64,000 bases of DNA from Ariolimax columbianus. Its lineage: Eukaryota > Mollusca > Gastropoda > Stylommatophora > Arionidae. A program made the translations under genes and the position numbers. The notes below the pieces were generated by a model. It saw only the letters and a list, made by a program, of their open reading frames with translations, was not told the origin of the DNA and ran no database searches. Positions within the stretch are counted from its first letter, which is position 1. The number at the start of each line of letters is the position of its first letter. Where the stretch lies: the NCBI GenBank assembly GCA_036924085.1, contig JAVGWX010000019.1, positions 15,952,131 through 16,016,130 of the forward strand, given 5' to 3'. Of this stretch, positions 45,705 to 56,642 are shown piece by piece.

Positions 45705-46160
45705 GAGAAGATCTGTTTACGTGCGAAGATCTGTATACGTGGGGAGATCTGTATACGTGCGAAGATCTGTATATGTGGGAAGATCTGTATATGGGGGAAG
45801 ATCTGTATACGTGCGAAGATCTGTATATGTGCGAAGATCTGTATACGTGGGGAGATCTTATATGGGGGAAGATATCTATGCATGCGAAGATCTGTATACG
45901 GGGGAATATATCTATGCGTGCGAAGATCTGTATACGGGGGAAGATATCTATGCATGCGAAGTTCTGAATACGTTCGAAGATCTGTAAACGTGGGGAGATC
46001 TGTATACGTGCGAAGATCTGTATATGTGGGAAGATCTGTATATGGGGGAAGATCTGTATACGTGCGAAGATCTGTATATGTGCGAAGATCTGTATACGGG
46101 GGGAGATCTGTATACTTTGGGAGATCTGTATATGTGGGGAGATCTGTATACGTGTGAAGT
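45705..46160. repeat. 18-bp array, about 25 units, in the mariner catalytic region
   Basis: The unit is GATCTGTATACGTGCGAA with variants GTGGGGA, GGGGGAA and GATATC. Because 18 is a multiple of 3, long ORFs appear on both strands; they are artefacts. The array occupies the place of the transposase segment that should carry the first catalytic aspartate. Confidence 0.95.
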
Positions 46161-46239
46161 CATTGAGTCGCTGTTTAAATTCTGGAGTAAACTACCGTGG
46201 CACCCACATTTGCAGACACTTTGTGGTAATGTAGTACAT

Positions 46240-47005
46240 CACGAACGATGATGTGTGCTGAACCTTGACTGATGTCCAGATGTGCTGAACCTTGACTGAT
46301 GTCCAGATGTGCTGAACCTTGACTGATGTCCAGATGTACTGAATCTTGGCTGATGTACAGATGTGCTGAACCTTGACTGATGTCCACATGTGCTGAACCT
46401 TGACTGATGTCCACATGTGCTGAACCTTGACTGATGTCCAGATGTGCTGAACCTTGACTGATGTCCAGGTGTGCTGAACCTTGACTGCTGTCAAATGTGG
46501 TGTGCTAAACCTTGACTGATGTCTCGATGTGCTGAACCTTGACTAATGTACAGATGTGCTGAACCTTGACTGATGTCCCGATGTTCTGAACTTTGATGTC
46601 CAGGTGTGCTGAACCTTGACTGATGCCCACATGTGCTGAACCTTGACTGATGTCCAGATGTGCTGAGCCTTCACTGATGTCCAGATGTTCTGAACCTTGA
46701 CTGATGCCCAGATGTGATGTGCTGAACTTTGACTGATGTCCACATGTGCTGAGCCTTGACTGATGTCCAGATGTGCTGAACCTTCACTTATGCCCAGATG
46801 TGATGTGCTGAACTTTGACTGATGTCCAGATGTGTTGAACCTTAACTGCTGTCCAGATGTGCTGAACCTTGACTGATGCCCAGATGGGATGTGCTGAACT
46901 TTGACTGATGTCCACATGTGCTGAGCCTTTACTGATGTCCAGATGTGCTGAACCTTGACTGATGTCCAGATGTGTTGAACCTTAACTGATGTCCAGATGT
47001 GCGGC
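46240..47005 (-). repeat. 27-bp array, about 28 units, expanded from the mariner second HTH
   Basis: On the coding strand each unit spells LDISQGSAH (9 codons). This is the mariner motif that normally occurs once before the IIxDVL sequence. The six units nearest 46240 are in frame with the downstream transposase; units further right contain indels that shift the frame. Confidence 0.94.
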
Positions 47006-47505
47006 AATTTTATTCACAATTAATTTTACGAATTTCTTTTACGGAGCAGTCAATGGCTGCAATCGACTGTGAGGTCACTACTAGGTGTGCCTGACCTGGC
47101 CGTGAACAGTCTGTCACAAAACTCCCGCCGTTTTTGGAATTTCCTAGTTAAGTCATACACTTGCTGGAGTGAAAGGCATGCATCACCATACTGGACCTTC
47201 ATTCGCTGGTGAATTTCGGTAGATTTCCCCCATTCGCTGGTGAATTTCGGTAGATTTCTCCCATTCGCTGGTAAATAATCGGATAACACAACACTGCTCC
47301 ACTTTGGTTTATGTCAATAGTGGGGCAGCCATCTTTTAACCGCAATTATGACGTCATGTTGTTCGTCTGCACAGTGATGACACATGTAGGACACCCTTGA
47401 CATCCTTCGCAACTACATGTACAAGGTACGTTACAAAGCCATGGTTTTTGTTTCTATTTTCTATCCCACTTTTAAAGTGATCATCTGTAACACAATCGTG
47501 TATAA

Positions 47506-47745
<240 letters not shown>

Positions 47746-48957
47746 GTGTTAGGGGGTTCGCTGATATGCGAGTTTATCTTATTAGACACAAACACTAGAC
47801 GAACGTAGACCCGCAGCCTGTTAAGCGCCATTTATGCTGCTCTAAACAAATCACCTAATCATGGCCATATAGTGTCTCTGTACTTTAATATGTCATCTGC
47901 AGTAATGTTCTGCTAAGGTTGTCGTAGACACCTTTCAAATGAACGAAGGAAAAAAAGTGTCAACTACTAATAAGTATTCATACCCAGATGCTGCCCATTT
48001 GTCATTTTTTTACCAAGTCCTTTAATCCAATATTCGAAACTCTCATTTTCAATCTGTCTTTCGCATGTGGAAGTGAAAAGCAAACAAAAACTATTTTCAG
48101 TTTTTTTAATACAGGAACCGTAACGCAAGAAAAAAACCTGAACTAAATGGCTAGATTGCTTCCCCTGAGCAATTATCAACAATGAACGTCTCCCCATTGA
48201 CGTCATTCGTGTTGACGTCATCAGTTTTCTGGTGCAGATCGAATGATTGTTGAGGCTGGATCGAGGTCATCTTCTGGCACGGCCAAATGAAACTTGGCTC
48301 ACCTTCTAATTTCTACATGTTGAACTGCGACGTGGTGATGCATCTTAGGTAAGAATTTCAATCCTCTCCTTCTGGAGTTCATATTCTATGGATTCCCTCC
48401 TTTTTTTTCGTAGACTTTTTGTCACTCTTCACTTAAAAGCGAGTGGCTTTCAAACGGTTAAAGGCTAGACAATGCCAGATATGGTACGCATATCCAGAAA
48501 CACTTAAGAATTTTGAGATGTTTTAAAGAAGAATCGTAACTGAATATAAATATAACGGTAAAAAACATTCTATGAGTTAATTGGTTGTCACCGGATGAAA
48601 CGATTGGTCCGTGTTTCTTACCGTCTGCAGCAGAAATGTCTGACTTACGACACTGTAAGCTAATAGAAAATTCACCAGACCAGTAATGGCTCTAAACATA
48701 ATTGTGGTCATGTATAACATTCCTAAATTTCTTAATTGCATTGTTTTGCATATTGACATGTCAATCAACCAATCTTTTCACTCCAAAAGAAGCACAGGTC
48801 TTCAATGAAAACACACCAAGTCTTTCCGTCTTGTGCCATCCGTTTTAGCATTACCTGTGTCCTTTACAATCGTATGGCAGTCCACAGAGCCCCGAGTCGA
48901 CTGAGGCTACCTGTAATAGAGCCATTGAAGTCACTCAGCAGGCGGTTGAAAACATGT
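47746..48957. other. No recognisable gene
   Basis: About 1.2 kb without a known family, apart from one isolated unit of the 44-bp repeat type at about 48880-48935. Confidence 0.5.
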
Positions 48958-49354
48958 TTAAAGAAGGACGTGAATTGAGGCAACAATATGCGCTTGACCT
49001 GGTCTGGGAAGATTTTTCGTTAACATCGCTTTAAACATCCAGTTCTTCACTGTTGTCTTCAACACATTGTTGTCGCCATACACTGCCTGCATTCTGTGAT
49101 GAATGTCAACTGGTCGACATCCATCAGATGTTAGAAATCGAATCACCGCTCGCTGATCAACTCTTGGTGGGTTCCGTATCACACCCGCCATGTTTTCAAC
49201 GACCTGCTGAGAAAACTATGAGTCAGAGGATAATGCAATTTAGCAAATTTGACGGTTGGTATTGTGCTGTTTTACCTGAAGTGACGTATTCATGCGCATG
49301 GTATTATGTTCACTTGTTGCAGTTAGGTCCAGTTTCATTTGAACACGCCTCGTA
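48958..49354 (-). pseudogene. Mariner 5' end with N-terminal transposase
   Basis: The terminal sequence at 49354 reads, reversed, TACGAGGCGTGTTCAAATGA. The ORF starting at about 49191 reads MAGVIRNPPRVDQRAVIRFL, CRPVDIHHRMQAVYGDNN and PRPGQAHIVAS, the first HTH and linker. It stops at about 77 codons and the remaining 3' four-fifths are missing. It is the same family as the start at 9.2 kb and similar to the one at 47.3 kb. Confidence 0.84.
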
Positions 49355-49474
49355 TGTATACAATACTGACAAAATAGTTTTATTAAATCAACAAAGTCCG
49401 AACTGTCAAACCTTGAAAGTCGTCGAACTGAATTATGGAACAAAGTGTTACAATAGCCAGTGATCGAACTTCAG

Positions 49475-49848
49475 GCGAAACCTACCCCTGGACATCACTT
49501 ACCCTACTCACTTTGGGCGAACCTACCCCTGGACATCACTTACCCCACTCACTTTGGGAGAACCTGCCCCTGGACATCACTTACCCTACTCACTTTGGGC
49601 GAACCTACCCCTGGACATCACTTACCCCACTCACTTTGGGAGAACCTGCCCCTGGACATCACTTACCCCACTCACTTTGGCAGAACCTGCCCCTGGACAT
49701 CACTTACCCCACTCACTTTGGGCGAACCTACCCCTGGACATCACTTACCCCACTCACTTTGGGAGAACCTACCCCTGGACATCACTTACCCCACTCACTT
49801 TGGGAGAACCTACCCCTGGACATCACTTACCCCACTCACTTTAGAAGA
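49475..49848 (+). repeat. 41-bp array, 9 units
   Basis: Units contain CGAACCTACCCCTGGACATC and ACTTACCCCACTCACTTTGG. The 41-bp period lets three overlapping ORFs run through it; none is a gene. Confidence 0.95.
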
Positions 49849-50213
49849 CAATAAATAGACTTCGAACTACGATGTAGGAGGGACACGAATAAATAAGGTA
49901 TCTCATACGGCAATACAGGTGACCAGTGTGGGGCAAGATCCAGGTCATCTAATGATTTGTTCCAACCTTCCGAATACATGTGACGAGCAAAATGCTTAAG
50001 GAGATTGACAGGGCAATTCAAGTCGCTGGACACTGGATGGACGCTATGACAGGCTGCTTGGGCACGGAAAGAAGAACGCAGACAAAATAAAAACAAACAC
50101 GTTCTGTTACTCCGACTCTGTTGTATTAGCTACGGATCAATGTGGCATGTCGTCCTCTCTGGAGCATGTTCCCAGGCCTCTGTTCTACAATACAAATTAG
50201 AGTTCAACTGAAC
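49849..50213. other. No recognisable gene
   Basis: Spacer of about 365 bp. The 86-codon minus ORF at 49836-50096 has no recognised motif. Confidence 0.45.
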
Positions 50214-51800
50214 TGCCGAAGACGGATGTGTCGGACCGAAAGGTGCAAATATCGCAGTCAAGCTGTAAACTAGCGACACAGTGCATTCTGTTCTTCGGAC
50301 TAAATCCGGCTGGCTGCAAAGATCTGTTCAGGGCTTGGTAGCGGGAGATTGCGAACGTTCAGGGCTTGGTAGCGGGAGATTGAGAACGTTCAGGGCTTGG
50401 TAGCGGGAGATTGAGAACGTTCAGGGCTTGGTAGCGGGAGATTGAGAACATTCAGGGCTTGGTAGCGGGAGATTGAGAACATTCAGGGCTTGGTAGCAGG
50501 AGATTGAGAACGTTCAGGGCTTGGTAGCGGGAGATTGAGAACGTTCAGGGCTTGGTATCGGGAGATTGAGAACGTTCAGGGCTTGGTAGCGGGAGATTGA
50601 GAACGTTCAGGGCTTGGTAGCGGGAGATTGAGAACGTTCAGGGCTTGGTAGCGGGAGATTGAGAACGTTCAGGGCTTGGTAGCGGGAGATTGAGAACGTT
50701 CAGGGCTTGGTAGCGGGAGATTGAGAACGTTCAGGGCTTGGTAGCGGGATATTGAGAACGTTCAGGGCTTGGTAGCGGGAGATTGAGAACGTTCAGGGCT
50801 TGGTAGCGGGAGATTGAGAACGTTCAGGGCTTTGTAGCGGGAGATTGAGAACGTTCAGGGCTTGGTAGCGGGAGATTGAGAACGTTCAGGGCTTGGTAGC
50901 GGGAGATTGAGAACGTTCAGGGCTTGGTAGCGGGAGATTGAGAACGTTCAGGGCTTGGTAGCGGGAGATTGAGAACGTTCAGGGCTTGGTAGCGGGAGAT
51001 TGAGAACGTTCAGGGCTTGGTAGCGGGATATTGAGAACGTTCAGGGCTTGGTAGCGGGATATTGAGAACGTTCAGGGCTTGGTAGCGGGAGATTGAGAAC
51101 GTTCAGGGCTTGGTAGCGGGAGATTGAGAACGTTCAGGGCTTGGTAGCGGGAGATTGAGAACGTTCAGGGCTTGGTAGCGGGAGATTGAGAACGTTCAGG
51201 GCTTGGTAGCGGGAGATTGAGAACGTTCAGGGCTTGGTAGCGGGAGATTGAGAACGTTCAGGGCTTGGTAGCGGGAGATTGAGAACGTTCAGGGCTTGGT
51301 AGCGGGAGATTGAGAACGTTCAGGGCTTGGTAGCGGGAGATTGAGAACGTTCAGGGCTTGGTAGCGGGAGATTGAGAACGTTCAGGGCTTGGTAGCGGGA
51401 TATTGAGAACGTTCAGGGCTTGGTAGCGGGAGATTGAGAACGTTCAGGGCTTGGTAGCGGGAGATTGAGAACGTTCAGGGCTTGGTAGCGGGATATTGAG
51501 AACGTTCAGGGCTTGGTAGCGGGAGATTGAGAACGTTCAGGGCTTGGTAGCGGGAGATTGAGAACGTTCAGGGCTTGGTAGCGGGAGATTGAGAACGTTC
51601 AGGGCTTGGTAGCGGGAGATTGAGAACGTTCAGGGCTTGGTAGCGGGAGATTGAGAACGTTCAGGGCTTGGTAGCGGGAGATTGAGAACGTTCAGGGCTT
51701 GGTAGCGGGAGATTGAGAACGTTCAGGGCTTGGTAGCGGGAGATTGAGAACGTTCAGGGCTTGGTAGCGGGAGATTGAGAACGAACGAACGAAGAAGAAG
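50214..51800 (+). mobile_element. SINE-C copy 7, 5'-truncated and expanded by a 31-bp array
   Basis: It begins at GAAGACGGATGTGTCGGACC in the family middle, continues normally to GCTTGGTAGCGGGAGATTG, then repeats that 3' segment 47 times before the usual end GAACGAACGAACGAAGAAGA. The normal tail after the last unit shows the array lies inside the SINE. Confidence 0.92.
50326..51781 (+). repeat. 31-bp array, 47 units
   Basis: The unit contains GTTCAGGGCTTGGTAGCGGG and AGATTGAGAAC. Units are nearly identical; the commonest variant changes GAGATT to GATATT. This very low divergence indicates recent expansion or homogenisation. Confidence 0.97.
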
Positions 51801-52354
51801 TGGAAGAATTCAATTGTGAAATCCATAAGTTCAAATTGGAAGATGCATCACAGTGAAATGAACAGACATTAGTCAGCAACTCATTGCTGACAGCTTGCAT
51901 CACTATTCTACCTCCTATCGGCGACCCTGGAAACAGACTGCACTGGTGTAATCAGGCTAAGAGAATAGAGATGGAAATGGGAAGGCGATTCTAGTACCAC
52001 AAAAACCCAGCTGAAATTACATGTAAGCAACAACATAAATTTATCGGACGACTTTATCCCCATTGCTGGGGTAGTTGAAGGTTTGTTTCAGGCAGAGGAC
52101 TACATGCCGCTTCGTCACTGCTGTCACCAGGTCGTGTGTTGGTTACGGTTGTTTATTTCAACCCCAACATAAAAAGCACATATGCCTTTCCGGGGATTCG
52201 ATCCGCTGCCATTCTTGTCCCCAGACAGGCGTCTAAACCCTTTCATTTGGCTACAGACTCCTCGAAAAAACGCTAATATCGCAGCGTCCCTACAAACAAA
52301 GACACAACATCACATAGTGCTTTTCAGGATGAACACCCAGAAAGAAAGAAGAAC
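51801..52354. other. Spacer with a possible tRNA-like fragment
   Basis: On the minus strand, around 52185-52260, GGGTTTAGACGCCTG and GGATCGAATCCCC are placed like A and B boxes, so a small SINE head may be present. Otherwise nothing is recognised. Confidence 0.35.
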
Positions 52355-52795
52355 TTGGACAGAAAATTCGAATGTGGAAAATAGTTTGAAGTACAGAAGA
52401 TTGGAATGTGGAAAATAGTTTGGAGGCAGAAGATTGAAATGTGGAAAATAGTTTGACGGGCAGAGGATTGGAATGTGGAAAATAGTTTGAAGGACAGAAG
52501 ATTGGAATGTGGAAAATAGTTTGAAGGACAGATGATTGAAATGTGGAAAATAGTTTGAATGACAGAAGATTGGAGTGTGGAAAATAGTTTGAAGGACAAA
52601 AGATTGGAATGTGGAAAATAGTTTGGAGGCAGAAGATTGAAATGTGGAAAATAGTTTGAAAACAGAAGATTGGAATGTTGAAAATAGTTTGAAGGACAGA
52701 AGACTGAAATATGGAAAAGCGTTTGAAGGACAGAAGATTGGAAAGTGGAAAATAGTTTGAAGGACATAAGATTGGAATGTGGAAAATACCTGAAA
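52355..52795. repeat. 34-bp array, about 13 units, somewhat diverged
   Basis: Units contain AGATTGGAATGTGGAAAATA and GTTTGAAGGACAGA, with length variants (GGAGGCAG). Overlapping minus-strand ORFs of 147 and 176 codons come from the repeat. Confidence 0.93.
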
Positions 52796-53621
52796 ATCTT
52801 AAATCAACAAAGGTGTCCACAATTTATATTTTTTTAAATTACCAGAAACAGTTTCGAAGCATCTCCTAAAGGCAATGATCAATGCTTGTATACATTCCCA
52901 TGAAATATGGTTGCAAACAAGGAATTTTAGCAATGATGAATATAAAAGGCCAGAAAAGAGACAGGCGTATTTACGTATGAAAATAGAAAAAGGCTCATTC
53001 AATTGACCTTACTGCAGCAGGGGCCCCCATATGGGTTCAGTTAAATTCATTGCTAAAAGTGTCGACGACTGATAACGAACTCTGTAGCTTTGAAATTATT
53101 CCCTGACTTAGTCAGGTACCATTATACCACTAGGTCGACTAGGTGATGTGGTCATATCATGAAAACACCCACAATATGTCTGGACTGTGCAGGACCGGAT
53201 TTGAATCTAGCACGTCGGGATTGTAAGCAAAATTGACAACCTCTTGGCTACACGCTTCACATTTTGTAAATAAGGAGAGAAGAGTTCACTGGTCCCACTT
53301 AACTCCTTCACTCTATAATAATTTGGACTTCTGAACACTTTAATTCTTGCAATGTAGAACTGTCCACTAGGAAGTACGGGTATGTTTATGAATTTAGGAA
53401 TACTTGGTAGGGAGAAACTTTTATGTGTAAGTATGGCAACTGTTAAAGCCAATATATCAGCTCTACGGCTTTGGAAGGTAATTTGCGAGCCGATATGTCG
53501 GTTCTATGGAATGAATCAGTTAAGGTTTCTTCTCATGATCGCATCTTTAATGTGCCCACTGTTAGATGCGTTCCCGTGATAAACTCGAGTGTTACATTGA
53601 GCTCCTATTTAGCTGCGTACT
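52796..53621. other. No recognisable gene
   Basis: About 800 bp with short ORFs only. A stretch at 53190-53235 with GATTTGAATCTAGCAC has the look of a reversed tRNA-like head but is too weak to call. Confidence 0.4.
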
Positions 53622-53845
53622 TCTTCTTCGTTGGTTCTCAAACTCCCACTTCCAAGCCCTGAAAAGAATTTTGCAAGTAGCAGGGTGAAGTCCTGAGAAA
53701 GATTTAAACATGCATTATTTTGGTACCGTGTTAGCTTTCCCCCTTCGATCCCTTCTCCTCAGCCAGCCTGCTCTGTTGCAGGCTGTTATGCAGTATCACC
53801 ACGTGGAGATGTAGAAGGGCCTTGATAGCTCTGGTTCGCTAAAAA
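53622..53845 (-). mobile_element. SINE-C copy 8, internally deleted
   Basis: The reverse complement has the middle (ACCACGTGG-like region, GGATCGAAGGGGGAAAGC) and the 3' end (GAAGTGGGAGTTTGAGAACC), but the CTGAAGTCGG to GCATTCCG portion is replaced by unrelated sequence. Confidence 0.72.
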
Positions 53846-53849
53846 AAAA

Positions 53850-54165
53850 TAATTTTCTGATATCTAATCTGGACCTTTCTTTAATTAATTTGTAGATGTG
53901 CGGTCTTGTTCTTGTACGTGGTCGTATTTTCAAAAAAAACTTGTTATAGTCTAATTTATCCGTTCCTTTGATTATCTCATGAACCTGTATTAAGTCACCT
54001 CGAACTCTTCTTTTTTCTAAACAATGTAGGCCGGTTTTTCTGAGTCTTTCCTCATAACTAATTCTGGAATCCCACTATCAGCTTCGTTGCTCTTTTTTGT
54101 ATCCTGTCCAGCATGTTTATATCCTCTGTACGATACGGACTCCACACCTGTCCACAGTACTTGAT
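53850..54165 (-). pseudogene. CR1/L2-like RT thumb fragment
   Basis: From the right end the minus strand reads GIKYCGQVWSPYRTEDINML then DRIQKRATKLIVGFQN. It continues in broken frames through a segment parallel to the one at 56.9 kb (TTTYKNKTAHLQIN compared with TITRGHSYKFTQE). Confidence 0.76.
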
Positions 54166-54280
54166 CCCTAACAAATATGACATAAAAACCAACACAGGCA
54201 AGGTAAAGACTATGTTGATTTCACGTGAACAATTGCAAAGAAGTTTCCACATCAGTGACATTGGTATCAAGAAGGTAGAG

Positions 54281-54648
54281 GGATCAACATGCTGAGCAGT
54301 GCATGAGCTGCAGTGGTCAGCGACCCATAGCTGACTGCTAGCGTCAGTGCCAGCGAACCAAAGCTGCCGAAACCGTTCTACACCTCCACGCGGTGATCCT
54401 GGATAACAGGCTGCAGCAGGGCAGACTGGCTAAGGAGAAGGGATCGAAGAGAGAATGCTAACCCGGTACTAAAAAAATGCTTGCTGAAGTCGGATGTGTT
54501 GGAATGAAAGGTGCAAATATCGCAGTCAAGCTGTAAACTACGACACAACACATTCTGTTCTCTGGACTTCCTTCTGCTACTTAAGCCCTTCCAGGGCTTA
54601 GTAGCGGGAGATTGAGAACGAACGAAGCCAAGCCTAGCCAATCCAAGC
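54281..54648 (+). mobile_element. SINE-C copy 9, near full length
   Basis: Starts GGATCAACATGCTGAGCAG and ends GGTAGCGGGAGATTGAGAAC plus a short CCAAG tail. It is flanked by the imperfect duplications AGGTAGAGG and AGGTAGGGG within RT coding text. Confidence 0.9.
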
Positions 54649-55040
54649 AGGTAGGGGAGTTCAAATACCTATGTAGTATGTCACTGATGACGGCAGAGTG
54701 GACAGAGAGATTGCACTTATAGTTAAGAAGACTTACAGTGCCCACTATCAAATTGCACCGATTATGAAACACTCTAGAGTGCTTCTTTCAACTACCAGGA
54801 GGCTAATAAATACACTATTTATTCCTAAATTTATCCTAACTAGCAACCCAAAGGATAACGTTCCAGAGCTGTGATATACGCTGTGTGAGAAGTGCAGCCG
54901 GAAAGACAATCCGTTACCACGATGGGACAGACTGTGGGGACAAACCCACTTAGTGCCTACATTGACATAAACTGGTTTGGTTATTTAGTCAGAATACATT
55001 TTGACCAGCCTTCATCAAGTGTATATCATATGCAGGTCTC

Positions 55041-55403
55041 CAACTGAATATACCGGCTACACAAAAAACGATGCCTATTACCAGTTGAACAGAAGAGAGC
55101 AGGTCGTTGTCTTCAGACTTCGCACTGGCCACAATAGACTGAGGTACCACCTATTCAACAAATTGAAGATAGGTGGTACCGACGAATGCCCGTGTGGTAC
55201 CGAGAAAATGACCGCTGAGCATCTGCTGCAGAACTGCCCGACATACGAGGATCAGAGAGAGCAGATGTGGCCATCACCAGTGGAACCACAAGAGAAGCTA
55301 TATGGCAGTGTCGACAGCCTCAGGATGACCGCCGCTTTTTTCGATAAAAATAATGGTTACTGTCTGACTGCGTACGAAGAAGAAGAAGAAGAAGAAGAAG
55401 AAG
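55041..55403 (+). mobile_element. 5'-truncated copy of the I-like LINE with perfect TSD
   Basis: It holds the last 105 or so codons of the intact LINE (TGYTKNDAYYQLNRREQVVV, TDECPCGTEKMTAEHLLQNC, SLRMTAAFF) with few changes. It ends TACTGTCTGACTGCGTAC and a GAA tail. A perfect 13-bp duplication, ATATGCAGGTCTC, lies at 55028-55040 and 55404-55416. Truncation at the 5' end is typical of LINE insertion. Confidence 0.95.
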
Positions 55404-55575
55404 ATATGCAGGTCTCTGGTCCACGAGCAAGAGACAGACCATGACGTCAGTTGATGAAGGGCGTCTCTGACACTCTCAGCAAGTTACACCTAACAACAGC
55501 AGACGTCTACCACTTGGCGATAACAAGAAATCCAGCCGTATGTCAAGAGCAGTAAAACAAAAGAAGATGAGGAAG

Positions 55576-56107
55576 AAGAAGAAAGAAGTGTAATTTATGA
55601 AGGTTTGTGCATTATAATTTTTAAAAAATATTTTCTAGCCTAAAAAATCTTCTACGTTAGATCATTTTTTATCATTTCTGCATTAGAAAACTTGATAATT
55701 TCTCATTATGAAAGTTGATCATTCCTACGTTTAACAATTTTATATAATTTCAAAGTTCATCTTTACTCACACAATAGATCACGTGACAGACATAAAGGTG
55801 TAACAAATATCATAGAAGATAGGCTTACAATAATTGCCGCATCACACTCGACACGAGAGAAGAAATGACACATTTATGTATCTATTTTCATGCAGCTTAC
55901 ATTGACTGACACATGAAAGCGATCTGAAAGATCCAGTGAGCCAGAGAAACAGAGAGATTGGCAGAGACGGAGGGTGAGAGAAAGAACTTGAAAAGATAAA
56001 AAGAGAAGAAGAAGAAGAAGAAGAAGAAGAAGAAGAAGAAGAAGAACAACAACAACAACAACAAGATGAAGAAGAAGAAGAAGAAGAAGAAGAAGAAGAA
56101 GAAGAAA

Positions 56108-56138
<31 letters not shown>

Positions 56139-56640
56139 AAAATACATAACAGTCGGGTTTTTTTCGTCTCACTTTTGTTATTAAAAAAAATGTTCATCAG
56201 ATTGCAGAGATAATAAATTGTATACACCGGAACGTGCAGATGGGAGATAGCCAGAAGAAGACAAAGAAGACTACGACGAAGAGCAAGAAGAAGAAGTGAA
56301 AGAAGAAAGAAAAAGATGGAGAGGAAAATGAGGTAGAAGATAAAATGGAAGAATAATAAAATGAAGATAAAGACAAGGAGGAGAACCAACAGGACAAAGT
56401 AGAGAAGGCCAAGACGCAGCAGTAAATGAGCTGACAGCAGAAGTAGGGCAAAAGTGGCACATATATGGCAGCCTTGCTGTAAACTAGGACAAAACATTAA
56501 AATTGATCTTTTTAGGACAAAAAGAAGAAGAAGAAGAAGAAGAAAAAGAAGAAGAAAAAGAAGAAGAAGACGAGAAGAGACAGAGAAGAACAAGCAGAAG
56601 GACCAAAGATGCTGCAATGAGTGAGTTGACAACAGCCAGG
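55576..56640. other. Spacer dominated by GAA tracts
   Basis: GAA tracts occupy about 55999-56142 (with a CAA insert at 56045-56064) and 56518-56570, plus a looser purine-rich stretch at 56255-56400. A piece at 56460-56500 (GGCAGCCTTGCTGTAAACTA) loosely resembles SINE-C. Long minus-strand S-, L- or F-rich ORFs are artefacts. Confidence 0.75.
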
Positions 56641-56642
56641 GA

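Larger units (their letters stand above)
45291..47333 (-). pseudogene. Mariner transposase (DD34D type) interrupted by two minisatellites
   Basis: From the start codon at 47333 the minus strand reads MAAPLLT, a first helix-turn-helix (IRLFTSEWEKSTEIHQRM, VQYGDACLSLQQVYDLTRKF) and PGQAHLVVTSQSIAAIDCSV (about 47090-47035). Next comes AAHLDIS-x-GS, where a 27-bp array takes over to about 46245. It emerges as DISQGSAHIIVRDVLHYHKV and MWVPR, then FTPEFKQRL (about 46190-46165). The 18-bp array follows to 45705. Then come NVFFCNTRMP (normally HDNARPH), TARVTAATMENLHIHYLP, HLPDLSPNILHVLGQVKE and LVHEWLHTRSRELFP (about 45660-45360). The first catalytic aspartate (GDETW) is absent, the second is mutated and the third (PDLSP) is present. 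Confidence 0.88.
54165..55575 (+). pseudogene. RT palm/thumb fragment carrying two retroposon insertions
   Basis: The frame reads TGKVKTMLISREQLQRSF and HISDIGIKKV up to SINE-C copy 9, then resumes GEFKYLCSMS and the thumb (about 54660-55030). It is interrupted by the LINE piece at 55041-55403 and resumes VSGPRARDRP, then LMKGVSDTLSKLHLTTADVY and HLAITRNPAVCQEQ. The text across both insertion sites joins sensibly, which supports both insertions. It is of the same general type as the RT at 1.7-4.1 kb. Confidence 0.74.

Noticed and set aside
45606..46251. Repetitive ORFs (183 codons and shorter) in both directions
   Set aside because: An 18-bp array is a multiple of 3 and keeps frames open; the real content is the mariner pseudogene around it.
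55842..56632. 252-codon L/F-rich minus ORF resembling a membrane protein
   Set aside because: Its hydrophobic runs are translated TTC/CTT tracts with no other support.
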